Numbered from the stretch's first letter, positions 1 through 11,550 are shown. The stretch: DNA of 64,000 nucleotides from Alisma plantago-aquatica (GCA_963693085.1 OY856410.1:882247335-882311334); one strand, 5' to 3'. Notes: generated by a model not told the origin, from the letters alone. A program made the numbers and translations.

Positions 1-1663
1 TTTCACATAGCAAAAGGAATTAGCTTCTAAACATATTTTTATTCGATTCCTCTCGTTCTGAGGATCAATTTTCATATATTATATATTTCCATTGGAGCTA
101 CCAATAATTAACTACGAATTAATAAAGAAATTACCTTTTCGGCCAATCGGTGGACGCCACGTCACCTCTCCCATGCAACGTATCTCAGGTCTGAAACATT
201 TTGAAAAGACCAAACCACCCTCGGTTAAGTTGGCGGGCTCTTCAGCCCGTGAAGGGCATTTCTGTCCACGCGCATCTACCCTTCTTCTACCTTGGGCAGC
301 GCGACGGCTGCTGCCCTAGCCACTGAGCGCAGCCCTAGGGGCGACTCATGCTCCCAGTTCCGGACCCTCCAACCATGCTGGTTCCTTCCCTGACCTCCGT
401 CCGGCCCCTGTGCTCTTCCCCGTGCCCTCAGCCCACCGCCATAGTGGCTGGTTTGGAGCGGGGTTGATCTGGAACTGGACGCTCATGTGCAGCCGTCCGC
501 AGTCCTTCATCCTCCTCCCCCAAGGCTCGAGGGTCGCCGCCCATGGCTGCCCCAGCCTCGCAGAACCTAGGTGCACTCAAGGCGTCCCCAGGTCATGACT
601 GTCATGGCCATGCTCGAAGGAGAAACGGCTGCACTTGCTGCTGCGTTTACAACATCCCACCGACCTACAGGAGCACATATTTGCTTCTGCAATCCTTCCT
701 AGGTCATCGTGGAGGCTTCCTTACTCCACCAAGATCATCAACTGAACCTCCACTGCTTCAGGTTTAGATCCCTCCTTTCCATTAGGGTTTTGAATGTAGG
801 GAAGCATGAAGAAGATGAGGAAGAAAGTGGGAGACGTGTGATCTCTCTAGAACTCAACCCTGGGCTCTACCCCTCTTATAGGGGAGGGTATCCCCATCCC
901 AGACTGCTTGCCCATGAAGCAACTAAGTCATATTCCAACATGGAAACTCATTTTGCTATAATAAAAACACCCTTCTCTCTCTTCATCATCTCTTAGATAT
1001 TCCTTTTTCTTTAAATATTAGAATTTCAAAAATTACTTCTTTCATTCTCTTAAAACTTGCCCTTTATTCTAATGGCACGAAAATCTATTTTCCTTTACTA
1101 GAAATTACTTTCTTTTTAACAATACCTCATAATTCCTTAATAATGCATTATATTATCCACTCATTTTGCCTTTTTAGTATTTTCTCTTTATTTCTCTTTT
1201 ATTTTCCTCATTGGTATTCCTTTTATCATTAGTAATCCTTGGGGTACAAAATTCCACAAAGGATAACTCAATTATATCTCTTTTCACTTGTTTTCCACAT
1301 TTTAACATTATTTCCAAATTCTTTCTTAATAAAGAAATACATAATTAATCTTTTCTTTGCAACTTTAGACTCCTTGGAACCCAAGGAATCCAAGAGGCAC
1401 GAAATCCTCTTTGGATTTTCCTTCTAGAGGTTTCCATTATTTCTTTTCTCGAATATTCAATTATCCATTTACTAATTGAATTTCCTTTGTTATTTTCCTT
1501 TTTATTGGGCCCAATAGCCAATAAAGCCCACAAATCAAATAACAAGGCTATTTTAAACGAAATCCAATTATTCTCAACCAAATATATGATTATTTGTTCA
1601 AACATCTTTAATATGAGAAATTATATTTCTCACCACTTGAACCCAAAAATTGGGGTTATAACA
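1..1663 (-). mobile_element. Partial LTR of a Del/Tekay-type Ty3/gypsy element
   Basis: The stretch resembles the distal half of the 3.2-kb LTRs at 45337-48512 and 53030-56190: the same ordered blocks occur (an 'attag..ctctaaa' block, 'gagctaccaataattaa', a CACGTCA box, 'cccatgcaacgta', a GC-rich block, then AT-rich sequence). It ends at 1661-1663 in TATAACA, as the better-preserved copies end in TTGTAACA. Read on the minus strand this is an LTR 5' end (TG...). The left part lies outside the window. The next bases are CACTA leader sequence, so this element probably inserted into CACTA copy A; TAATG (1664-1668) would be its target duplication. No coding sequence is seen; the short open frames in the GC-rich part (200-770) have no family features. 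Confidence 0.7.
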
Positions 1664-2626
1664 TAATGTTAACTTAATAGCACCCGTGCGAGCCCGACTC
1701 TTCCCCTTTCTCTATTTCATTCATCTCGATTGAGGGTTTAAGCTCCGATGATGATTCCTCTGCTCACCACTCCTGTGTCGCCGCTTGCCTTCACCGCCGC
1801 CGTTTGCTGGTCCTCAGGCCGCTGCACTCCAGGTCAGCCACCGCCCTAGCTCGATCAGCTGCTCGCCTGCCCTCTCTGCTCGCCGCGCGTGCTCTGCACC
1901 TGCGGGTCAGTGCGACCACTCTTCGGAGCTCCTCGCCAGTCGCATGAGCCTGCTCTTGCTCATGCTCCTTCTCCTGCTCACCATGGTTCGTGCGTTGCTC
2001 CGACACCTGCCCCTGCTCTCCAAGCTGCTGCTTTCCTACCCAGGTAGGCCGTTGCCCTTCTTTTTCCTCCACCTCTTCTTCTTCCTGCTCCCTCTTCTTA
2101 CCAAATGGATTACAGCAAGGCCACGACCGTGTGGGCTGGTCACGGCCGTGGTTGTGTTGGCTGACCACGGCCGTGCTGGCCAGCACGGTCGTGGTAGGCC
2201 AACACAGCCACGGTCGTTGCCTTGCTTTTATCCATTTGGTAAGGAGGGAGCAGGATACATTTGCAATTGAATACTAATGCTTGACTTAATTATGTAAATT
2301 TTGATGCATGTTGAATTAAGATATTAAAACCCTAATACACATTTCACCATAATCTTGAATTAACTATATTGCTGAAATCTTGTGATCAATCTATGTAAGA
2401 TATTAAAACCCTAATGTTAAATATCTGATTTTGTAGTGATGTGTCACCCTAACATCTACATGAATCCCTATTGTATGATGTATATTGATGATAATGCATG
2501 AGTTAGTTTGAAATTTTGAAATCAATTATGAATCTCTCCATCCCTAGGTCATACTAATTTATGTGTAATCTTTATCTTGATGATGAACATGCATGGACAC
2601 TCGAAATGTTGAAATCAATGTTATAG
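1664..2626 (+). other. CACTA copy A leader region (C-rich exon-like block, then AT-rich)
   Basis: 1690-2060 is C-rich with 'ctttctctatttcatt', repeated 'ctgctc' and 'cgccg', and resembles the corresponding leader of copy B (60325-60660) in composition and position. 2083-2254 is a separate palindrome. 2255-2626 is AT-rich with several 'attaaaaccctaat' words. Open frames here (for example 1785-2270 on +, 1791-2186 on -) follow the low-complexity and palindromic sequence, and I do not consider them genes. This is probably 5' untranslated or promoter sequence of the transposase transcript. Confidence 0.45.
2083..2254. repeat. Large imperfect palindrome (arms about 80 bp)
   Basis: The left arm starts with 'tcctgctccctcttcttacc' and the right arm ends with 'ggtaaggagggagcagga', its inverse with small gaps. 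The arms continue through 'accaaatgga', 'gcaaggc' and repeated CACGGCCGTG words to a centre near GTGCTGGCCAGCAC (2171-2184). Related words (CGGTCGTGCTGGCCAG) occur again near the 3' end of the same transposon at 9400-9530. Confidence 0.8.
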
Positions 2627-3258
2627 AATGACAGCACATGTATTTGTTGGCCTAGAAACACGTCCAAGATTTACTCATTAGGAGTAAATCTTGGATAGTC
2701 CCCAGTTTGGGACTGTTCTTGAACACCTAATCTCACTTATGATGTAAGTGTATAATTTGTATTTGGTTTTCAAGAAAATTCTGGTAGTATTTCCCCGTTT
2801 GTTCTCTAAGTACATATGTACTTGGAGAACAGTGGGGAAATACTGCCAAACTTTTCTTGAAAACCCAATACACATTATACACTTACTAGTGAGATTAGGT
2901 GTTCAAGAATGGGATAGGTGGTACACATTTATTATATATAAGAATGACAGCACATGTATTTGTTGGCCTAGAAACCCGTCCAAGATTTACTCATTAGGAG
3001 TAAATCTTGGATAGTCCCCAGTTTGGGACTATTCTTGAATACCTAATCTCACTTAGGATGTAAGTGTATAATGTGTATTGGGTTTTCAAGAAAATTTTGG
3101 CAGCATTTTCCCCGTTTGTTCTCTAAGTACATATGTACTTGGAGAACAGCGGGGAAATACTGCCGAAATTTTCTTGAAAACCCAATACACATTATACACT
3201 TACTAGTGAGATTAGGTGTTCAAGAATGGGATAGGTGGTACACATTTATTATATATAA
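2627..3258 (+). repeat. Tandem duplication of about 313 bp, each unit carrying two foldbacks
   Basis: Unit 1 starts at 'agaatgacagcacatgtatt' (2627) and unit 2 at the same words (2940); a third partial start lies at 3259. Each unit has a short hairpin with a 13-bp stem (2664-2694 and 2980-3010, stem CCAAGATTTACTC) and then a long hairpin of about 200 bp (2713-2913 and 3030-3230). The arms of the long hairpin run from 'cctaatctcact' through 'taagtgtataat' and 'ttttcaagaaaa' to a loop at ACATATGT, and back. A single copy of the same arrangement lies upstream of the transposase in CACTA copy B (61076-61350). Confidence 0.85.
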
Positions 3259-3374
3259 GAATGACAGCACACGTCTTTTTTGGCCTAAAGTTTTAACCAT
3301 GCAAAAATTCTAATCTGTTAACCCTAGACCCTAATCTTGTTGTAATATATACTTGTTTTCTCTTTGATCATGGA

Positions 3375-6300
3375 ATGGATAGATCATGGATGTCCATTCG
3401 CAATCGCTGTACCCCAGAGTTTATATCTGGTCTTGACCAGTTTATTAGATTTGTCGAGGAAAATAGGAAACAACCTAGAGATAGGTTCTACTGTCCATGT
3501 AGGCATTGCGGTAACAACTTGAAAGTCAGCACTGGTGATGAAATCAAAAGTCATGTCATGTGCAACAGGATTATACAAGGCTATATAGAATGGAACTGGC
3601 ATGGAGAGATTTCAAACTCAAAACCAGTGGATGTCGATAGCAGTACTTGTGTGGAAGAAGAAATTGCCTCCGATGACGTAGATGTGAATGAACCAGTTCC
3701 AGTAGACATCGTTGATGCAATGCTGGATAGTTGTGGGGTAGAGCACACCGATCAACCTCCCATTTTTAGAAACATTGTGCATGATGCTGAGATATCGTTA
3801 TACACATGTTGTACTAAGTTTACGAAGCTTAGCGCTGTGTTGAGATTGTATAAGTTGAAAGCTAACAATAGATGGAGCGACAAAAGCTTCATGTCATTGT
3901 TGTCTTTGTTGAAAGAAATGCTTCCTGAAGGAAACGAGTTTCCAATCTCAACATACCAGGTAAAGAAATTGTTGTGCCCAATGGGAATGGATGCCAAGAA
4001 GATACATGCATGCTCGAATGATTGTGTATTATTTCAAAAGGACTATGTGGATTTGAAAGATTGTCCAAAATGTGGTGCGTCACAGTATAAATTGACGACT
4101 TTGGGGGAGTCCAAAATGGGTTCTCCTGCCAAGGTGATGTGGTATCTACCTATAATATCACAGTTTCAACACTTGTTTACCAATCTGATAGATGCAAAGA
4201 ATTTGAGGTGGCATGCAAATGTTAAGAAAAATAATGATGGGATCCTACGACATGCGTCTGATTCCCCACAGTGGAAGAAGATTGATCTATTGTACCCTAA
4301 ATTTGGTGAAGAAATCAAGAATCTAAGACTTGGGCTTTGTACATATGGGATGAATCCATATGGGACATTGAGCAGCCAACATAACACTTGGCCAGTCATG
4401 CTTGTTATATACAATCTTCCTCCCTGGTTGTGTATAAAAAATAAGTATGTAATGTTGTCGTTGTTGATATCGGACCCTAAACAACCTGGAAATGATATCA
4501 ATGTTTATCTTGAACCTTTGATTGATGACTTAAAGAAACTATGGAGTGAAGGTGTGATGACCTATGATGCTTCACGAAGAGAGACATTTCATTTGCATGC
4601 TATGTTGTTTTGCACTATTAATGACTTTCCAGCATATGGGAATTTGTCTGGATATAGTGTCAAAGGAGCTAAAGTGTGTCCTATATGTGAAGAGAACACT
4701 GATTCAACAAGACTAAAACATGGCGGTAAGACTGTATATCTCGGTCATCGAAGGTTTCTTACAAAATTCCATTTGTATCGTAGGAAGCGCAAAGCATTCA
4801 ATGGATTGAATGAGGAACATAGTGCACCTAAACCTATACCAGGGGAGGTTGTTTATGAAAGAGTAAAAGACATTGTCAATGAATTTGGTAAGAGATCACA
4901 ATGTACTATGGCCACACGGAGTGACAAATCTTTATTCAAGAAGAAGTCAATATGTTGGGATCTTCCTTATTGGAGTTCTTTGACAGTCAGGCATTATATC
5001 GATGTCATGCATGTTGAGAAAAATGTCTGTGATAGTGTCATTGGTACTTTGTTGAATATACTAGGTAAGACTAAAGATGGGATAAAATCCAGACTGGACC
5101 TACGTGAAATGGGAATAAGGTCAAAATTAACATAATTATGTGAAATGGGAAATCGGAGAACATACTTACCTCCCGCTTGTTACACATTGTCTAGAAAGGA
5201 GAAGAAAGCTTTTTGTGAATGTTTGGTAAATGTTAAGGTGCCACAGGATTACTCATCCAACATCCGTAGATTGGTATCAATGAAAGATCTGAAGTTGATA
5301 GGTCTTAAATCTCATGATTATCACACTCTAATGCAACAAATATTGCCTGTGGCAATTCGATCTATATTGCCGAAGCATGTAAGGTTTGCAATCACCAGAC
5401 TTTGTTTCTTTTTCAACAGTATGTGCAGCAAAGTTATTGACCATGATACTCTTGATAATTTGCAAAGAGAAGTGGTTGTTACCCTATGTTAGCTTGAGAT
5501 GTATTTTCCTCTGTCGTTCTTTGATATCATGGTACATCTTGGTGTCCACTTGACTAGGGAGGTGAAAATGTTGGGACCAGCTTTCTTGCATTGGATGTAT
5601 CCCTTTGAACGATAAATGAGCGCTTTTAAAAGTGATGTTCGAAACCGTTATCGGCATGAAGGGAGTATTATTGAGGGTTATGTGGCGAGAGAGGTTATGG
5701 ATTTTTGCAATGACTTTCTCAGTGGTAATGACACTCCTGGTAATGATAAGAATATTGAGGAGCAATTTGGCAAAGGAATTTTGGGATCATAGGTGAAAGT
5801 AATCAGTCGTGAGTAGTTGGAATAAGGTCACTTGTATATTTTACACGACATGGACAAAGTGAGTGTTTATATCGAGGAACATACCAATTTCATCAAGAGA
5901 CAATATCCTCGAGCCAATACAATGTGGCTTGCTAGAGAGCATAACAAGACATTTATTAAGTGGTTTGAAGATAAAGTCTTACATCAACTATCTCAAACAC
6001 CAGATGATATTACTGAAACTATCAAATGCCTTGCCTTTAAACCAAAATTGAATGTGATGTATGAAGGGCATGGCATTAATGGATTCACATATTACACAAA
6101 GCACCAAGATGATAAGAGTGTCGTCCAAAATAGTGGGGTCACCCTTCAAGCGTCGACTATGTTTTTTGCCAGTGCAAAGGATAAGAGTCCACGTGAAGCT
6201 AAAATGTGATATTACGGTGTCATTGAAGACATATGGGAGTTTGACTACATAGATTTCAGAATTCCACTCTTCAAATGTAATTGGGTTTATAACATCAAAG

Positions 6301-6626
6301 GAGTTATAGTGGATGAATTGGGTTTCACTTTAGTGAACTTTGAAAAGATTGGCGAGAAGGGTGAACCATTCATATTGGAATCACAGGCGTAACGAGTATT
6401 TTATATCGATGACCCTGCAAATGATAAATGGTCGGTTGTTCTTCATGGTAAAAGATAGTTCATTAAAGATCCTATAGATGAAGAAGAGTACTATGGTAAG
6501 TATGATGACTCCAGTCCATTCTCAGTTGGGTTGCCAAAACCAACAAATATTGAAGCTAATGATGACTTGTATGTGCGCGGAGATCACAATGAAGGATTGT
6601 TAATTGATAAAAATTCGCAATATTAG
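3375..6626 (+). pseudogene. TNP2-type CACTA transposase, nonsense-eroded
   Basis: One reading frame of 1084 codons from ATG 3375 to TAG 6624-6626. Residues 1-80 match the transposase-associated domain (start MDRSWMS, a Cys-rich CPCRHCGNN, then NWHGE). Residues about 195-440 match TNP2/transposase_21 (IHACSNDCVLFQKDY, CPKCGAS, DSPQWKKID, DVYLEPLIDDLKKLW). RHYIDVMHVEKNVCDSVIGT lies near residue 540. After the first stop the same frame still shows LKSHDYHTLMQQ, the GSIIEGYV region and, near the end, a DUF4216-like PLFKCNWVYN. In-frame stops begin at 5133, 5490, 5613, 5790, 5814, 5823, 6207, 6390 and 6456. I see no frameshift over 3.25 kb. Several stops look like CAA/CAG or CGA codons changed by C to T. 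The first 586 residues are uninterrupted. This protein family cuts and pastes CACTA ends in the nucleus; this copy is unlikely to make a full-length enzyme. Confidence 0.9.
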
Positions 6627-6654
6627 AGGCATGTTTATATTTTTTATATGTTTT

Positions 6655-6800
6655 ATTTTTCTGAATGTGAACTTTACAATGTGAATGTGAACTTTATAAT
6701 GTGAATTACTTTACAATGTGAATTACTTTATAATGTGAATGTGAACTTTACAATGTGAGCTTTACAATGTGAACTTTACAATGTGAATGTGAACTTTTAG
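6655..6800 (+). repeat. Minisatellite between the two CACTA genes
   Basis: About ten imperfect copies of words such as 'tttacaatgtgaa' and 'aatgtgaactt' fill the gap between the transposase stop and the ATG of the second gene. The array ends in TTTTAG directly before ATG 6801, which resembles a splice acceptor, so the second gene may have an upstream non-coding exon. Confidence 0.7.
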
Positions 6801-7425
6801 ATGGCTGAGCATTCTCCTGATGACCATGCTGATAATTACCGTGAGGGTGAGGACATCAATGCGCCGCCTCACAATGTAAGTTTTAAAAATATATCATATA
6901 TTTATATCTACATGTCCATTTATAGTTATATCCTGTAAGTGTGTTTATTTTGTCAAATTTTAGGTTGATGATGCACATGTACCCTCTAAAGCACTTGAGG
7001 CACTTGATGAGCAGCACCAAAAAGTTGACAAGAGAAGGGGCATCACTATGATGAAGAAGTTAATAGCGCCAAGGGGCAATGGACCCAAACTTGTTGTGGA
7101 TTTTGATAATGCAGGAAATGCAATTGGAGTGAATCGCAAATCGTTTGTTTCATATCTTGGGTATGTTACTCGTAGCCATTGCGGTTGTAAGATAGATTCT
7201 TGGCATAAAGTTCCTAAGGGGAAGAAATACGTAATATGGAAGGATTTATGTGTGAGTTATTATTAATTTGCAATTCTATTTTGTAAATTACTAATTTTTT
7301 GGATACTAGTTAATAGCAATTCTATTTTGTAGATGCTAAAAGCGGATGTCCTCTATACTGAAACTGTATGGTAAATTTATATTATGTTAAATTTTTTGTG
7401 TGTGTATATGATGTCAATTGATCTG

Positions 7426-7460
<35 letters not shown>

Positions 7461-8815
7461 GTTAAAAAGAAGACACCCAAAGCATCTAGGCCTCCACCTC
7501 CACCTCCTACATTACCAAGTTGGGTTCCACAGGACCTACCTGTCCCGTTAGGTCCTAATTGTAGGGGTATGGCAATATGGTTAGGCGAACATGATATAAA
7601 TTGCCATATAACTATTTCTATAGATGCGGATGTTGCACGTCAATCATACAAAAGTAACCTATTTATACAAGATATTTTGGAGTTGTTTCGATATGATTGG
7701 TTGAATACATCTGTGATAGAGCTATGGATAAGGTGAGATATTCTTTATACATCCATATACCTTGTGTAGGATCTGGTGATCTGGTTTCTTATTTATTAAT
7801 GCATACGTAATACATGTTTTGCAGCTACTTAGACAAGCTTTGTGCAGATTTTTCATTCGAACATGTAGGATTTTTGATTCCATCTTTGATTAGTCTAGTA
7901 GCTAAAGACCCTCTGTCAGTTCAACAATACTGCTGTGATGCTTTTACAAATTTTGGTCAAAATAAGAAGACAGTGATAATAGCTCCATTCAATGTGGAGT
8001 AAGTTCACTTTGCTTATAATTTGGACTTAAGAAAATTACATTTTTATTGTGGATTTTAAGTTATTAATTTTTAACTTTTTTACCTCTAATGGTATGCATT
8101 GGGAGTTACTAGTTATTGTCCCTGAGACGTTCACTGTCTATTATCTAGATCCTAAGGGGACTAAATTGAATTCAAAATATGGACACAAAATGAAAATGGC
8201 ATTATTCCGGTGAGAAATATTTCATTTTCATATCTGTTAACATATGTTATTACATTACTATTTAATTATGCAATGTACTGTGTTACATTAACATGTAGGG
8301 GTTTAGATGAATTCAAAAAGACTGGAGGAAAGGTCCCCAAGAAAAAGAACCATCCAATAATTTGTAAGAACGTGGAAGTAAGTTCCCGACTGCAATGTAT
8401 ATATTATTTATGTGAACAATGCTTAATTAGTTGTATTTTTTAATATTTTATATATTTCAATTTATAGTGTGCTACACAAGACAACAGATGGGTATGTGCA
8501 TACTATGTGATGCGATTTATGCACATGATTATGAAATATGACGTAGTGGACACCGACACCATTCCTGAGGTATTATATATAGTCTCATTAATTAGATAAT
8601 ATGAAATATATCAATCTTATTTATATATTATTCATTATATATATACATCATTCTCTTTGCAGATGTTTAAAACTGACCACACTACAGGAAAGGCCTTACT
8701 AGATGTACATGCTCCCTATACGATGACAAAATTAAATGATGTAAGAGAAGAATGGGCAACAACCATAAAAGTAGTGGGAGTTTTAACATATAATTGGGAT
8801 GTTGATAGTGAATAA
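6801..8815 (+). CDS. CACTA second gene with Ulp1/C48-like peptidase domain, nine exons
   Basis: Exons inferred from GT..AG junctions and frame continuity: 6801-6875, 6964-7251, 7333-7365, 7461-7732, 7825-7998, 8096-8209, 8299-8377, 8468-8569, 8663-8815. Together they total 1290 bases with no internal stop (429 residues). Exon 2 has the region typical of CACTA second proteins (RRGITMMKKL, then SWHKVPKGKKYVIWKDL). Exons 4-8 carry a Ulp1/C48-like fold: HWELLVIVPE starting at 8097 (putative His), YYLDPKG (Asp) and WVCAYYVMRFM (putative Cys, with Ala where Gly often follows). In the family such domains resemble SUMO proteases; their role in transposition is not settled. One junction is odd: the base pair before exon 6 (8094-8095) reads AT, not AG. 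Exon 4 begins after a TA microsatellite. The middle segment between exons 2 and 4 looks shorter than in copy B, so part of the gene may be missing. It lies 175 bp after the transposase frame, on the same strand. Confidence 0.75.
7429..7459. repeat. (TA)n microsatellite in an intron of the CACTA second gene
   Basis: A run of alternating T and A that ends in ATATACAG, the acceptor of exon 4. Confidence 0.9.
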
Positions 8816-9190
8816 TGACTAAAGAATGATATTTTGTAAATGAATTTCTGAATTATAATATGTGTGCATGTTTCTACATGTCTGAATGTTTCTACATGTG
8901 TCTGAATGTTTATACATGTGTGAATGTGAAAATGAATGAAACTGTTGGCTGCTATATGAATGCTTCTACATGTATGAATGTGAAAATGAATGGAACTGTA
9001 AATTACTACATGAATGTTTCTACATGTGTGAAAATTGAATGGAACTGCAGGTTGCTAAATGTGTGAAAATTAATGTTGTTAATTTTGCAGGTTTGTGGCA
9101 TGTTGTTGGCTGATATCAATGGATGTCATAAAACCTACAGTTCATAAATGAACTGCAGGTTTCTCATCCTGCGACCAGCCACAACAGGTC
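8816..9190 (+). repeat. 3' region of CACTA copy A with a 'tctacatgtgtgaatg' minisatellite
   Basis: 8860-9060 holds repeated 'tttctacatgtgtgaatg' and 'gaatgtgaaaatgaatg' words, with fading similarity between units. Short open frames here (for example 8860-9066) are by-products of the repeat. 9060-9190 shows nothing further. Confidence 0.65.
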
Positions 9191-9810
9191 TGCAGACTGA
9201 CAGAAAAAAAAACTTACAATAGGCGTCAGTTATTTGTTTAAAAATGACGACAAATGATTACAGTGTCAGATAAATAATTATTACCGACGCCTAATGTATG
9301 TGATGTGGCATTGGTTATCAATAATAAACTGATGCTGATGGTTCTGGCGTCGGTTTTCCTACTAGTAACTGACATGTATTTCCCTAATGAGGCCAGGCAC
9401 CACGACCATGCTGGCCACCTCGGTCGTGGCAGCGGACCAGACACCACAGTCGTGCTGGCCAGCACCGCAGCACGACCATTGTAGCTGGCCAGACAACACG
9501 GTCGTGCTGGCCAGTACGACCGTGGCAGTGGGTGATATGGCGTCGGTTATCACTAATAAACAGACGCTGATAATGCCCCAGATGGCGCCCTTTATGTGGC
9601 ACGAAGATTTATGGCGTCAGATTCAAAGCTAATAACCGACGCCTATACCCCCTGCTGGCGCGTTTTTGGTGGCGTGCGAAGGGTTGTGGCTTCGGTTTGA
9701 GAACCGACGCCTAACGGTTGGCCTTTTAGTGGTGCCCACATAGGTGTCGCATTAAAACCGACACTAAAGGCCTTAAATAACCGACACTAAAGGCTGGTTA
9801 TGTACTAGTG
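9190..9810 (+). repeat. 3' subterminal repeats and right terminal inverted repeat of CACTA copy A
   Basis: Words such as GGCGTCGGTT, ACCGACGCC and ACCGACACTAAAGG recur in both orientations, as expected of binding sites for the CACTA transposase complex. A block at 9390-9535 is made of CACGACCGTG-like and GCTGGCCAG words that also build the palindrome at 2083-2254. The terminal repeat ends at 9810 (TGTACTAGTG). Confidence 0.85.
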
Positions 9811-11550
9811 AATAGAGAATGACAACTTTACAGAGCAACTGGTATTTTGAGTTGTTGTTCTTTGAGAAGCCCCCAATACCCCTATATATAGGAGTGTTAT
9901 GGGATAGGGTTCTCTACCCCGGGCAATGCGGGATTAAAGCAGGAGTAGAAGGGTTCAAGATTTTCCAAAAAACAACCAACTGCGCCAGCTGAACCGATCG
10001 GTTGGGGACCTGAGCCGATCGGTTAACACCTGAACCGGTCGGTTGGGACACCTGAGCCAATCGGTTCAAGCATGAGTCGATCAGTTTGTGGTCCTGGTCC
10101 AACTCGAATTGAATTTCATGTTTGTTTCCAACTAATCAAATATTAGTCCTTGTCCAAATCAAATTTGTACACGTGAAACAAATATGTATTTGCAAAAAGA
10201 GTCTTCTGACTTTCCAAACGACCTCAGTTGGTCACACGAATCGACCGGTTCAACAATTGAGTCGATCATTTCATTGATACATGAGCCGATCGACTCACCA
10301 CTTGAGCTGATCGGTTCATCAACCTGAGCCAATTGGTTCAACCCCGTGAGCCGATCGGTTGGGGCAGTAGACTATGCAAACCAGTCAATTACAGTTCCAA
10401 TCAATCTGATACTCTTAATCATCTAGTCCAACACCTTGAACACTATGATTTTGAGCTATCAATTGATTAAGTGTTTAATTGAACTACTAAACTCCTTTAG
10501 CAATCAATTGAAACATTATTTGTGGATAAACTCCTCTTCCAAATGAAATCCTATGTGTCTGACCCTGCAGGCCCATTTCACGTTGGCAGTGAAAGTCCAT
10601 AACACTTATGACTTCACAAGTAAAGATTGGTGCCTAGTCGCACATCAGTGCTACCTAAGTGAAAAGGAAAGTTGGAGAACAACTTTCAATCCTACAATCC
10701 GTGAATGGTGTTACAATGAATGTATAATTCCTTTGTCTCTGATATCCCGAATGAACTCAAGGCATGGAACAGTCATCCTGTCAACGTTCGTTCACTTTCT
10801 TGATCTCAGAGTAGAATGTAGGAGATATGTTTGACATCAATATCACATACTGATTCACACATGCATGCGCACGCCTATCTCAATCCTACTCATCAAGTGG
10901 CCATGGATATCGAACTCCCTCGGGAGGGAAAAATCCCATATCTATCACTCATCCCTCAAAAGCCCCCTGTGTCAAAGCCACCCAATCATCACCTGTATAA
11001 CAACCCATGTTTCATGATTGTGTTTGATGATGTCAAAGTGTACCCAACAACATGTGTTGAGTGTAGTGATTTCAGGTCAAAGAATCACACTCACCACCAT
11101 CACTGTGAGAACTGACTGTGACTACCATGTCATGGTTCCATGTGTCAAACTCACGGTGGGTCTGTCTGGTAAACTTGTTCTCTAACAAGTACCTATGTGT
11201 TTGGTTTGATATCTCCATATCATGACTAACGAGATTATGTCATCAACCAACACCACAATCTAATATTGTGTATCATTGTTGTCTATCTACCTTCCACAAT
11301 GTCATCCGACTAGGGACATAATAAGAATGTACAAACTCTTAGCATCCGTATGATCTCATCGTTCAGACCCTTAACCTGAAAGCATACGTCATTGAGTATT
11401 GTCATTCTCTAGACATTCAATCTGTTCTATCATTATCTCATATGACTGAACTAGAAAGAATTGGAAGCTTGCCTTTGATGCTTATCAAATCAATCTTAAT
11501 GTATCCCACCAATCATCCCATGATTGGCTCTCAGGTCATACATACCAACA
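9811..11550 (-). repeat. Left (3') LTR of the copia element, truncated
   Basis: It aligns with 16670-18445 of the right LTR and ends CATACCAACA at 11550. 9985-10380 carries a degenerate array of CCGATCGGTT words, many palindromic. A TATA-like CTATATATAG lies near 9880-9895 and reads on either strand; on the minus strand it would suit the LTR promoter. Open frames at 10553-11115 recur in the right LTR and are not genes. Confidence 0.85.

Larger units (their letters stand above)
1664..9810 (+). mobile_element. CACTA (En/Spm-type) DNA transposon, copy A, lacking its 5' end
   Basis: The right end is unambiguous. Bases 9801-9810 read TGTACTAGTG, the inverse of a CACTA terminal repeat (CACTAGTACA), preceded by several CCGACGCC/GGCGTCGGTT subterminal repeats. 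Inside lie, in order, a C-rich leader, large foldbacks, a TNP2 transposase frame (3375-6626) and a nine-exon gene with a Ulp1-like domain (6801-8815), which is the usual plant CACTA gene order. No left terminal repeat or left subterminal array is visible; the element begins abruptly where the Del-type LTR ends at 1663, so the true left end should lie beyond the window, on the far side of that insertion. AAT (9811-9813) is the probable 3-bp target duplication. Confidence 0.85.

Noticed and set aside
1785..2270. Overlapping open frames of 161 and 131 codons on opposite strands
   Set aside because: They follow low-complexity C-rich sequence and a palindrome; no domain or splice context supports a gene.
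9985..10380. Regularly repeated palindromic words resembling a CRISPR array
   Set aside because: Spacing is irregular, the units are short and degenerate, and the array lies in an LTR of a plant retroelement.
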